Below the pieces are notes generated by a model, which saw nothing but the letters and a program-made list of their open reading frames with translations, was not told the origin of the DNA and ran no database searches. Shown here piece after piece: positions 48,683 through 59,334 of a DNA stretch of 64,000 nt. Source of the DNA: Notospermus geniculatus (Eukaryota; Nemertea; Pilidiophora; Heteronemertea; Lineidae). Positions within the stretch are counted from its first letter, which is position 1. The number at the start of each line of letters is the position of its first letter. The stretch covers positions 1-64,000 of the forward strand of contig NMRB01002761.1 of NCBI GenBank assembly GCA_002633025.1, in the 5' to 3' direction. The translations under genes were made by a program, and so were the position numbers.

Positions 48683-49302
48683 TTAAGGTGTTTTAACTCA
48701 AAACGTCCCGTAAAACGTTTTGCGGAGGACGGTTTCAAGTCGGTTTCAGTGTGAACGAGGCCAAAGACATGAAAGAATTGATTCGGGCAACCTTCTGCAG
48801 CAGTTCTTCAAATGTGGTTGCATTCATACGAAAAAAATTCTTGTATGCTGAGATGTCTTCCATTGCCAGCTCTCTCAAGAAGGTGTGCTATGCTCCTAAG
48901 TTGAGTTCTTCTACAGTCCACTGTTTTTTTACTTATTATAAATTCGTGGGTTAATTCTTCATTAAAACATACATATAGATAAAACATGCCTTAAAACATT
49001 TTACATTTAGATATTACAGAATTGATAAAACCAAGAATATACATATATAAGGTACTTATATACTGTATTCTTGATAAAACATACATCTAATACATTTGGC
49101 ATTGGATATCAGATAAAATTTACAAAGAAAAACCCACAGGGAGAAGACGGCAGGCCGAAGCCTTTAAAATTGTCCCTCCCAAAGAGTCTGGGTAGCGTCA
49201 CAATTCCACTACCGCAGATCACTGTGACAGCAGTCCACGTTGGTCTGCAATCGTGGCAGCTCCACATCCTCCTCTTCTTCATATTCTGTTGCTGCCTTTT
49301 CT

Positions 49303-49859
49303 TACACTGTTAAAAATGATCTGAAATTTACAGAGCATCTGTAAATTGACAGCAGAATTTTCACTGCATGGTTGCTGTAAAATTCTTTTTACTGCAAATT
49401 GCTGTTTTTTTTACTGGCATTTAACAGCAATATTACAGTTTCTCAGTTTTAAAGACAGCATTTTTTGCAGGATTTATACCATTTTGCTGTCAAACTACAG
49501 CAAACGGGTGCTGTCAAAATACAGAAAAGTGCTTTGTTACTCTGCTGCCAACATTTGCTGTAAAAAATTTTTAACAGCAAATTTTTATTTTAATTTTTAC
49601 AGCAAAATGTTGGCAGCAGAGTAACACAGCACTTTTCTGTATTTTGAAAGCACCGTTTGCTGTAGTTTGACAGCAAAATGGGTATAAATTCTGCAAAAAA
49701 TGCTGTCTTTAAAATACTGAGAAACTGTAATCTTGCTGTTAAATTCCAGTAAAAAAGCAGCAATTTGCAGTAACACGAATTTTACAGCAACCATGCAGTG
49801 AAAATTCTGCTGTAAATTTACAGATGCTCTGTAAATTTCAGATCATTTTTAACAGTGTA
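49303..49859. mobile_element. 557-bp near-perfect palindromic MITE (TA target)
   Basis: TA then CACTGTTAAAAATGATCTG at the left; CAGATCATTTTTAACAGTG then TA at the right. The arms mirror over almost the whole length, meeting near 49580. The forward and reverse frames seen here translate the same arm and are not genes. Confidence 0.92.
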
Positions 49860-50449
49860 GGGCAAGCAAAAAAGTCTTTAGTTTATCGTCCTCCGCCCGC
49901 GCCAATTTTCAGCGCCGTGCAAAATTTCTTTTTATTTTTTATCAGTGTGAAGTTCGCGCCGTGCCACGTATCACAGCGCCGCCAAGCGGTAGATCTGTAA
50001 GCAACAGTTTCCAAGCATGCTCTTGATGCATTTTCAGCGTTTTCAATAACCATTTACAAAATGTAAGTGAACTGTGAACTTTTTGGTGACGTATTAACGT
50101 CATGTTCAGGAGGAGCTGATTTTGTAATTCCTTAATCATACCGAAGTACATTACATGTAAATTTTTTTTAAAGTGCCCCTTGCCTATTTTCAAGAACCAC
50201 TCGGACGATAAACTAAATTTTTTGGCTTGCCCTTAACTAATACGATTACCACCGTAGCAGCAAAACACTCTTCCTCCATCTCCATCACTTTATTTTGACT
50301 TTTGCCTCCAATATTAAGCCATTCCCGCCGAAATATATTAGCAATGTTTTTCAATTTCTTTCAACCTGTCGGCCTGTGAGGTTGCTGTTGGTCGCCCTAT
50401 CTGAACATACTGGATTGTTCCCCCAATTATGGCAAGCCAAAGCGGAATA

Positions 50450-50985
50450 AATGTCAGGACAGAAAAAACACATCAGGAATATCAAAAATATGTCAGAAAT
50501 CTATAAAATCATGTCAGAATTTGACAAACCTATTCAGGAGATACAAAATCTACTCAGGAGATACAAAAAAAACATGTTAGGATTTAAACGAAAACATGTC
50601 AGGGACATAATAAACATATCAAAGTTTACAAAAAACATATCAGGATTTTAAAAATCATGTCAGAATTTACAAAACATCTCAGGACTTCACAAAACATGTC
50701 AGGAGTTTAAAAATCATGTCAGGAGTTTACAAAACATGTCAGGACCTCACAAAACATGTCAGGAGTTTAAAAATCATGTCAGGAGTTTACAAAACATCTT
50801 AGGACTTCACAAAACATGTCAGGAGTTTAAAAATCTTGCCAGGAGTTAAAAAACATGTCAGAACTTCACAAAACATGTCAGGAGTTAACAAAATATATCA
50901 GCTGTTTCAAACATGTCAGGATTTGAAAAGACATGCCAGGACTGAAAAACGTGTCAGGAATCACAAAATCATGTCAGGAGGTCAC
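50450..50985. repeat. About 20-bp tandem repeat array in the left arm
   Basis: Units such as ACAAAACATGTCAGGAGTTT alternate with TTAAAAATCATGTCAGGAGT; more than 20 units with substitutions. Its mirror is at about 55110-55535. Confidence 0.9.
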
Positions 50986-51320
50986 GTGAATCCTGCCAGG
51001 ATGCAGGTGACCACAATATTTGATGACGTCATCAGTAAGGCCATGTAAATGAAATGTTTGGTTAGCATCCTTCCACTCTCAATTTTGGACGAGGGCGGGA
51101 GATTTTTTCCATAAATGTTTTGTTGAGTTTGAGAATGCAGGTTACCATGGTAACCATCTTGGTGAGGCCGAATTTGATTGGATGTCATGCCCAGCACGAA
51201 TAAAGATGAAAAGTGCGCGCTTGCCACTAGAGGGCGTTGAGAATTTTTTGAACCCTTGGCGCAGGGTGCAGGAAGGGGGTGTCTACAAAACTAAGACCTA
51301 AGAGCTTCCAAAGTAAGGCC

Positions 51321-52150
51321 CCCCCCACAGTACAAAACTAAGACCCTGTTTTAATCAGGGGGTCATTTTACATATAATACCAATTTTTCAAGGAAAATTC
51401 GGAAATCAGATTATACAGGGTTACAATTATACAGGGTTACAACCTTAAGGTCGATCTATACCTATTGCTTGGCGCTCAACTGCCCAACTTTAACTTGTGA
51501 TAATTCGTTGATAACAATGATTACAAAAACATTTCTAGTATGGTACGTTACGTATGAAGCGTCTAAGTGAACTTCCACCCTAAATAACTGGATCCTATTT
51601 CCGGATTGCCCAGAAAAATGACTTTGTTGGAAAGGCCGAAAAAATTTCCTTGAGCAATTTCACGTCAACATGCTATGTCGCATCGAAGCAAACTCTGTTG
51701 GAAAAGACGCAGCCATATCTAGCGCATGTCGGTATAACCGCAGATTTAAAAAAAAATAATCTTAATTATGCTTATAATGATGCTTATAATTAACAAAGTT
51801 TAGCTTTTACTCCTGATAATTTTCTCCTTTTCGTGAATATCGCGGACATCTACTTCAAAAACCCAGAATCGGCTGTTATACGGACAAGCTCCATTTGGTG
51901 AACAACACACTTCCATTTTCAAAGTTTGAAAAATGTTTATAAAGTGGGAGAAAAATTGCTCGCAAGTTTGAAACTTTGTTCTTCACGTGGGTTTGTTTAT
52001 TATTTGCAACGCACGTTCACTATAGTGGGTTTCCAAATATGTTACATGCGCAAATCAGCAGACCGTTGAATGGCCAAGGCCTATAATAACTGACTGACAA
52101 CAATAAGATCTATTTGAGCGCTAGCGCGGCCTAAAATTGGGGAACAGAGT
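51321..52150. other. Core of the foldback element: no gene recognised
   Basis: AT-rich sequence without a long frame or recognised motif. Confidence 0.5.
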
Positions 52151-52156
52151 ACAGGC

Positions 52157-53280
52157 AATTATTATTATGGTTCCCGATCATCAAGATCGGGAACCATATT
52201 GTTTTTGGTCATGGTGTCTGTGTGTGTATCTGTGTGTGTGTGTGTCTGTGTGTGTGTCTGTGTGTGTGTGTCCGTCTGTCACGCCTTCATATCTTGTCTC
52301 CTTCAACAGCTACAGTCCTGGTAACACATCCTACCCCTGGGTTTGTCAACCTGGGCAATCCAATGAGCTAATCATTTTCAGCATCGGATGCCTCCATCAT
52401 GATGTAATCAACATATCAGACTTGATATTTTGTCCGTCACGCTTTTATCTGATGTCATAACTCGGCTCCTTTAGCACCTAGAGCAACAGAAACAAGTTCT
52501 ACCCTTAGGTTTTCATACCCAAGGAATCGAATGGACTGATTACTTTTGATCTGAGATGTAGGGGTCATGGTGATATCGATATCACAAATTTGATATTTTG
52601 AGATAACTTGCCATATTGTCAACTGAGCAACATGAAACAAGCCTTAGTTCATGCCTGCTTATCAAAGGACTGGACTGTGCTAAAATTCTCACCCTCACGT
52701 GTCTGGGTGATTGAAATATCATGAGATTTTGATATATCAAACTTGATAATTTGAAATATCTCTGCCTGTGGTAGAGATAGAGGCATGATATCACCTATAC
52801 TTAGGTTATCGATGATGCCGATTTCGATTATGCAACGACTTGGATAATCAGAGGTCAAGGTCAAGGTCAAACTTGATAATCTGAAATATCTGTGCCTGTG
52901 ATAGAGCTAGATGCATGATATCAGACATACTTAGCTTACTGAGAATGTCCATTTCGATTATACAATGACCTTGATGATCAGATATCCAGGTCAAGGTCAA
53001 GGTCAACCATGGGATGAGTTATTGGCATGAGATCAAGTTCATGTCATATATCATATCATATGTCATGTCATGTCATCATATCATGTCATATCATGTCATA
53101 TATCATGTCATATATCATGTCATGTCATGTCATGTCATGTCATGTCAGGTCATGTCATGTCATGTCATGTCATGTCATGTATATCATATCATATCATCAT
53201 ATCTTGATCTCTATCAGTGTACCAGTCGTGTAGAAGAACCTGTACATCGGGAACCATACGACATTTACAATGTCATCTTG
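52157..53280 (+). repeat. GGTTCCCGAT repeat, unit 1
   Basis: Begins ATGGTTCCCGATCATCAAGA with a palindromic head, then a GT-rich microsatellite, and ends ACATCGGGAACCATACGACA followed by TTTACAATGTCATC. Inside are roughly 110-170-bp subrepeats containing AGGTCAAGGTCAAGGTCAA, and a CATGT microsatellite (53040-53190). Head and tail are inverted relative to each other (GGTTCCCGAT, ATCGGGAACC). Confidence 0.82.
53040..53195. repeat. (ATGTC)n microsatellite
   Basis: Perfect and near-perfect repeats of CATGT, interspersed with ATATC; the spurious long frame here encodes repetitive MSCHVMSCH. Confidence 0.95.
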
Positions 53281-53286
53281 TTCATT

Positions 53287-54692
53287 ATGGTTCCCGATCA
53301 TCAAGATCGGGAACCATATTGTTTTTGGTCATGGTGTCTGTGTGCGTGTGTGTGTATCTGTGTGTGTGTGTGTGTCCGTCTGTCACGCCTTCATATCTCA
53401 TCTCCTTCAACAGCTACAGCTCTGGTAACACATTCTACCCTTAGGTTTGTCAACCTGGGCAATCCAATAAGCCAATCATTTTCAACATCAGATGCCTCCA
53501 TCATGATGTAATCAACATTTCGGACTTGATATTTTGTCTGTCACGCTTTTATCTGATGTCATAACTCGGCTCCTACAACACCTAGAGAAATGGAAATACA
53601 TGTAAGTTCTACCCTTAGGTTTTCATACCCTAGGAATCGAATGGACTGATTACTTTTGATGTGAGATGTTGGGGTCATGGTGATATCGATATCACGAATT
53701 TGATATTTTCAGATAACTTGCCATATTGTCAACTGAGCAACATGAAACAAGTCTTATTTCATGCCTACTTATCCAAAGACTGGAATATGTTAAAATTCTC
53801 AGCCTCAAGTGTCCGGGTGTTCGATATATCATGAGATTTTGATATATCAAGTTTGATAATTCGAAATATCTCTGCCCGTGGTAGAGGTAGAGGCATGATA
53901 TCACTCATACTTAGGTTATTGAGGATGCTCATTTCGATTATGCAGTGACCTTGATGATCAGAGGTCAAGGTCAAGGTCAGAGGTCAAAGCCAAACTTGAC
54001 AATTTCAAATATCTCTGCCTGTGGTAGCAATAGAGACATGGTATGACCGATACTTCAGGTTATTGAGGATGCCCATTTCGATTATGCAATGACCTTGATA
54101 ATCAGAGGTCAAGGTCAAGGTCAAACTTGAAAATATGAAATATCTCTGCCTGTGGTAGAGATAGAGACATAGTATCACCCATACTTAGGTTATTGATGAT
54201 GCCCATTTCGATTATGCAACGAACTCGATGATCAGAGGTCAAGGTCACGGTCAAACTAGACAATTTGGAATATTTCTGCCTGTGGTAGGGGTAGAGGCAT
54301 GATATCAACCGTACCTAGGTTATTTAGAATCCCCGTTTCGATTATGCAATGACCTTGATGATCAGATATCCAGGTCAAGGTCAACCAGGGGATGGGTTAT
54401 TGGCATGAGATCAAGTTCATACCATATCTCATATCATATCATGTCATATATTATCATATCATGTCATGTCATGTCGATGTCATGTTATGTCATATATTAT
54501 CATATTGCATGGTATCGTGCTAGTGTGCATCACATCACATCACATCACATCACATCACATCACATCAAGGCATCCTGATCTCTGTCAATGTATCCTGATC
54601 TCTATCAATGTATCTGATCTCTATCAGTGTAACATTCCTGTAGAAGTACCTGTACATCGGGAACCATACGACATTTACAATGTCATCTTGTT
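53287..54692 (+). repeat. GGTTCCCGAT repeat, unit 2
   Basis: Direct tandem copy of unit 1 with the same head and tail, longer by extra internal subrepeats of the GAGGTCAAGGTCAAGGTCAA type. (ACATC)n at about 54530-54565 replaces the CATGT run. Confidence 0.82.
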
Positions 54693-55561
54693 ATGATTCA
54701 TTCAGTTTCACGCCAGTGAGTACCTTGGAATGTGTTTGGCTGTTAACTCCCCTGGCCTTACTTTGGAAGCTCTTAGGTCTTAGTTTTGTAGACACCCCTT
54801 CCTGCACCCTGCGCCTAGGGTTCAAAAATTCTCAACGCCCTCTAGTGGTAAGCGCGCACTTTTCATCTTCATTCGTGCTGGGCATGACATCCAATCAAAT
54901 TCGGCCTCACCAAGATCAAATTATGGTAACCATGGTAACCTGCATTCTCAAACTCAACAAAACATTTATGGAAAAAAATCTCCCGCCCTCGCCAAAAATT
55001 GAGAGTGGAAGGATGCTAACCAAACATTTTATTTACATGGCCTTACTGATGACGTCATCAAATATTGTGGTCACGTGCATCCTGGCAGGATTCACGTGAC
55101 CTCCTGACATGTTTTGAGATTCCTGACACGTTTTTCAGTCCTGGCATGTCTTTTCAAATCCCGACATGTTTGAAACTGCTGATATATTTTGTTAACTCCC
55201 CTGGCATGTTTTGTGAAGTTCTGACATGTTTTTTAAAACTCCTGGCAAGATTTTTAAACTCCTGACATGTTTTGTGAAGTCCTGACATGTTTTGTAAACT
55301 CCTGACATGATTTTTAAACTCCTGACATGTTTTGTGAAGTCCTGACATGATTTTTAAAATCCTGACACGTGTTTGTAAACTCTGATATGTTTATTGAATC
55401 CCTGCCATGTTTTCTTTTAAATCCTAACATGTTTTTTGTAAACTCCTGGATAGATTTGTCAAATTCTGACATGATTTTATAGATTTCTGGCATATTTTTG
55501 TTGTTCCTGACGTCTGTTTTTTCTGTCCTGACATTTTTTCCGCTTTGGCTTGCCATACCCA

Positions 55562-55744
55562 ATACCGCTCAGAGTGACACAGAAGTTGACCGCATTCCCA
55601 GGGCCGCATCCCCAGCCAAGTTCACGCGGGTACCACTGCTCAAATCACCATTCATGAATGAAGAGCATGGACACGGTAGGCGTGCAAAATAGGCCCTTGT
55701 CCGCTACCTCAGTATGATAATTTATATTTGTACTGAGCGGTATT
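55562..55744. mobile_element. 183-bp MITE inserted in the right arm
   Basis: AATACCGCTCAGAGTG and TACTGAGCGGTATT ends. The left arm at 50425-50433 lacks it, so it arrived after the foldback element. Confidence 0.75.
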
Positions 55745-56247
55745 GGGGGAATAATCCAGTATATCACAGGTAGGTTGAAAGAGGTTGCTGGTTGCTGAAA
55801 ATTGAAAGGAAAAGATTGCCACGGTTCAGACGGGGCGACTTTTTGCTTTCAACCTGTAGCAACCTGGTTGAAAGACCCTGAATTTGATACCTGCAACCTC
55901 AGGTTGCCATGTGTGAACGCATCTGGCAACCTGTTTCAACTTCCCTCTGGCACTCTCTTCAACCAGCGACCAAGAACGAACATGTTCGTTCTTGGTCGCT
56001 GATTGAATGAGGTTGAAAGAGAGTACAGGTGTGATATTACCAGATGCACCCTCTATTGAGTGCCCGGCGGGGCATCCTATAACAGAAAAATCTGCTATAG
56101 GATGCCCCAGGGGGCATTTAGTTTTACTAAGACATGATTTTAAATGCACCCCCGGTCACTCGGTTACAGCCTTGTTTTGTGAACACTGTTATAGAATGCC
56201 CCCTCCCCCACCACTAAATGACTGTTTGTACGAGGTTCAGTCAGTCA

Positions 56248-56551
56248 GTGAGTTCAAGAAACCGAACGTTAACGCTAACGCTAACGCTAATTACGTCAAA
56301 ATGACGTCACCCCTAGAAGAAATGCAACAGATTGATTCGAAGTGACGTCAAACTGATGTCATTAACGTTAGCGTTAACGTTAACGTATGGTTTCTTAAAC
56401 TCTATTGTGAGTTTAAAAAACCATACGTTAACGTTATTAAACGCTAACGTTAATGACATCATTTTGACGTCACATCGAATGAATTCGTTGTATTTCTTCT
56501 GGGATGACGTCATTTTAGCGTTAGCGTTAACGTTTCGTTTCTTAAACTCAC
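56248..56551. mobile_element. GTGAGTTTAAGAAACC element rich in TAACGC
   Basis: Ends GTGAGTTCAAGAAACC and GTTTCTTAAACTCAC, with two internal mirror-image segments (TAACGTTAACG, TGACGTCA). Contains (TAACGC)n at 56265-56290. No coding capacity. Confidence 0.75.
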
Positions 56552-56844
56552 TAACAATAGACGGCGCTATTCGTTATGGCAGAGTGCCCGTCGGGCAATA
56601 TCTTCCGGATGTCTCCCTTTAACTTGGGTAGAAGGCTTGTATTGGAGATGCAGCACTTTTAGTACCATCTTGCCAGATGGTGGCCTGATTGACCCATTCA
56701 GTGTTTTAAATGATAGAATAGAAGCTATTTAAAAGCATGATATCTCAATTTCGCCAGTTTAGTTTGGGAGGGCAGTAGGCCTATTTTACCATGATTGTAT
56801 TTTTGTCGATCAAGTGGTTGAGGGCGTTACGCTTGCCTCGGGGT

Positions 56845-57115
56845 TAGGGTTACATTGTTTTAAGGGTTAGGGTTACGTTGTTTTAGGGGTTAGCGTTACG
56901 TTAATTTTAGGGGTTAGGGTTACGTTGTTTTAGGGGTTAGGGTTACGTTTTGGTTAGGGTTACGTTGTTTTAGGGGTTAGGGTTATGTTGTTTTAGGGGT
57001 TAAGGTTACGTTGTGGTTAGGGTTACGTTGTTTTAAGGGTTAGGGTTACGTTAATTTTAGGGGTTAGGGTTACGTTGTTTTAGGGGTTAGGGTTACGTGG
57101 TGGTAGGGTTGAGGT
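56845..57115. repeat. Telomere-like GGGTTAGGGTTACGTTGTTTTA minisatellite
   Basis: Irregular units of about 22-30 bp, each containing GGGTTAGGGTTACGTT, repeated roughly ten times. GGGTTAGGG matches the animal telomere repeat permuted; interstitial position inside a transposon cluster. Confidence 0.9.
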
Positions 57116-57660
57116 TCGGGGTTGTGTGTTGAGGCAAGGGTTGGGATTGGGGTACGGTTTAGTTCATTCCAAAAGCAAACATTTTAAGATCTAGATATAG
57201 TCCCACTCCCATGGGACAACATATGGATAAAACGGCAAAAAAACCCAAATAAAAAAAAAATATCAGTTTAATCCAACAATTCCAGCGCAAAACTTAGTTT
57301 CGTATATACATGTAATATGCTAGAGTTCATCATTGTCATAAAGAGTCAATATCAATTTTACACATAAAATACATAAAATACATGGATATGAAATAGCATT
57401 AGATAGAATGTCCGCACAGGTTCTCGAACCCACGCCACCAAGCAACAATCTGAAAGGAAAGAAATCATTAGTACACACGCCTCAGCTCGTACGCCCACTG
57501 GGGCAAGCTGGCAGCAAACAGATTTTCCTATGTCTTGAGCTTACATGTGACTTATATCACACACTGAACATGGGCTCTGAAGTGTAACGACAAGCACGAC
57601 TGCCCTTGAAATATGACTACAGAGGGCATCCTGTAATGGGGGGCACTTTGGTCTATCATG

Positions 57661-57780
57661 GCTGTAATATTATTAAATGCACCCCTTCCTCAAATGCCCG
57701 GGGGTGCATTCTATAACGGCCTTCGGCCGTTATAGAATGCCCGTAGGGCATTCTGTAACGGGGTGCATTTAATAATATTA
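57661..57780. mobile_element. 120-bp palindromic MITE
   Basis: GTAATATTATTAAATGCACC and GGTGCATTTAATAATATTAC ends, with a perfect central hairpin GCATTCTATAACGGCC and its mirror. Related AGAATGCCCC/GGGGCAT segments occur at 56058-56210. Confidence 0.85.
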
Positions 57781-58097
57781 CACCGGTATCCATTATTCTG
57801 GCCAATCAGAATATGATTCAAACCATGTGATTTGTATGCCGTCACCTGAGTATGTTGACAAGAAAGTGTGGACTGAAAAAATGAAGACATTTTGGTGGCT
57901 AATTTAGAAGAACATTTATATTTGTATGATATAAAACTTCCTGTATGCAAAGATACAAATAAAAGATAGATTGCTAATTAAACGAAGGTTCAATTTTGCC
58001 TCCAAAAATTAACGATTCCCACCGAAATACATGTATATGTCAAGGAAACTCCTTCAACCTCTTTCAACCTGTCAGCTGTTGGTCGCCCTGTCTGAAC

Positions 58098-58302
58098 ATC
58101 ACAGGTAGGTTGAAAGAGGTTGGTGGTTGCTGCAATTTGAAAGAAAAAGGTCGCCACGTCTGAACCGGCCTGTTGTTCTTGGTCACTGGTTGAAGAGATT
58201 GCCAGAGGGAAGTTGAAACAGGTTGCCAGATGCGTTCACACATGGCAACCTGAGGTTGCTATAGAGGTTGAAGGCAAAAAGTCGCCCCGTCTGAACCGGC
58301 CA
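58098..58302 (-). mobile_element. GACGGGGCGAC family, inverted partial copy C with tail of copy B
   Basis: 58174-58302 reads in reverse AGACGGGGCGACTTTTTGCC and the CAACTTCCCTCTGGCAATCT segment of copies A and B, ending next to copy B's tail. Confidence 0.75.
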
Positions 58303-58562
58303 GTTCCACTGTTACTTCTTCATGACGTCAAGTCTGTTGCTATGTTTGTATTGTCTTTTTTGTTGTATGTTGAACAGTTTAATATCTATTTATTTGTACT
58401 ATCTCCTTTAGTGACCCCTTGTATAACATAAAACTGTTTGGGTTCGGAGATTGTTTGGGCTACTCGCAGGGTACTGATGGACGCCTCCTTTAACACGGGC
58501 CATTGAACTACAGATCTTTTTTGAAGATGGGGATTTGGCCTATAGTGGTTTAAGGTGTGCTG

Positions 58563-58625
58563 CCCTTTAGTGCTCAGCTGGCGATTGATGCCTTATGCGA
58601 GGGTCCGTGGGTTCGAATCTGGAAG
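58563..58625 (+). repeat. tRNA-like segment (degenerate tRNA or SINE head)
   Basis: TAGTGCTCAGCTGGCGATTG resembles a pol III A box and GTGGGTTCGAATCTGG a B box, about 35 bp apart. The arms do not fold into a clean cloverleaf, so this is more likely a tRNA-derived SINE head or pseudogene. Confidence 0.5.
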
Positions 58626-58979
58626 AAAGACGTGATGACTTTCACCTTAGAAACCCGTTTCTATTTTCATATCTTGAACACAATAAATTGGCAAGTATTT
58701 TACTGAATGATTTGGAGAGTAACAGTGGAATTGTTAGAGGGATCTTGTCACAAACATGCTGTGAATTCGGTATTTTTTCCAGATCTGTATACCATCCGCC
58801 GCGTTTCTTTTGATGGTAATCTGATCACGGCCGGTGCAAGTACATGTAGCCCACAGTACGTCAAATGTATTGACCAAACGGCTTTGTTGGATTCGTCAGG
58901 AGAAGATGTGAAGTACGGTACTAGGAGGAGGCCGAGGAGGGGGAGGAGGAGGGGAGAGAGGGGTAAGGACACTCCAAAC

Positions 58980-59239
58980 CAGGGCCGGATCCAGGTTTCA
59001 GAAATACGGGGGGCACAACCATGGGGGCGAAGCCCTCAGTTGACGCATACCAGAGGTGCGGACACAGGAAGGGGGGGCCTCCACCGGGAAAGTTTGAAAA
59101 ATCAAAGCTCTGCGATGCGATTTCCCAGCATCCTGGACATGAAATACTAGAAAATACTAGACGATTCTTCCAAAAAATGCAGTAAAATCACTGTCCCTCA
59201 AAAATACGGGGGCACGTGCCCCCTCTAAATCCGGGCCTG
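58980..59239. mobile_element. CAGGGCCGGATCC element with 5-bp TSD
   Basis: Ends CAGGGCCGGATCCAGG and AAATCCGGGCCTG. CAAAC at 58975-58979 and 59240-59244. It ends about 95 bp upstream of the ankyrin-Mab21 start codon and may sit in its promoter, 5' leader or an intron. Confidence 0.82.
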
Positions 59240-59334
59240 CAAACTGACGTGCTGGGAAATCAGAAGTGTTGCGAATGAGGACAGGGGACGGGGTGTTCAA
59301 CAATAGATTCTGAAGCTTTAACTGGAAGAGGGAA

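Larger units (their letters stand above)
48132..48762. mobile_element. GGCTCGTTCACACT element hosting two TTAA MITEs
   Basis: GGGCTCGTTCACACTAG and CAGTGTGAACGAGGCC ends. The interior repeats GTCTTAAA and CGTTTTAA words. It contains the TTAA elements at 48178-48407 and 48491-48682. Confidence 0.8.
47854..50408 (+). mobile_element. GACGGGGCGAC MITE family, copy A (disrupted)
   Basis: Begins AAGACGGGGCGACTTTTTGC, continues through CTTTCAACCTGTAGCAACCT and reaches TTGGTCGCCCTATCTGAACA at 50408, where the 5.35-kb foldback element interrupts it. The remainder (TCACAGGTAGGTTGAAAG) resumes at 55764. Inside are several nested elements (48132-48762, 49303-49859). Copy B lies directly downstream at 55824. 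Confidence 0.8.
50409..55761. mobile_element. 5.35-kb foldback-like element with 0.8-0.9-kb inverted arms
   Basis: The left arm (50409-51320) starts TACTGGATTGTTCCCCCAAT. The right arm (54754-55761) is its reverse complement and ends ATTGGGGGAATAATCCAGTA. Each arm has an outer unique part, about 500 bp of 18-20-bp tandem units (core AAAACATGTCAGGAGTTT) and an inner unique part ending GTAAGGCC. The core (51321-54753) contains the duplicated GGTTCCCGAT repeat. The right arm alone has a further 183-bp insertion. No transposase was found. Confidence 0.82.
55824..58097 (+). mobile_element. GACGGGGCGAC MITE family, copy B (disrupted)
   Basis: Starts GTTCAGACGGGGCGACTTTT and runs to GGTCGCCCTGTCTGAACATC near 58099, in the same orientation as copy A. 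The tail GGTAGGTTGAAAGAGG to CCACGTCTGAACCGG continues to about 58172. It is interrupted at about 56030 by other repeats that end near 57790. A perfect hairpin CAGCGACCAAGAACGAACAT and its mirror lies at 55963-56000. Confidence 0.8.

Noticed and set aside
49346-49794. Opposing open frames of 92 and 65 codons
   Set aside because: Both read the same arm of the 557-bp palindrome in opposite directions; peptides are nearly the same and not a gene.
50450-50985. CRISPR-like short repeats
   Set aside because: Units are contiguous about 20-mers without unique spacers, in a eukaryotic inverted-arm element.
53014-53511. 165-codon frame rich in MSCHV
   Set aside because: Translation of the CATGT microsatellite and the GT-rich repeat head.
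57418-57530. tRNA-like boxes on the minus strand (GTGGGTTCGAGAACC)
   Set aside because: A B-box-like segment is present but spacing to a possible A box is too long and no cloverleaf forms.
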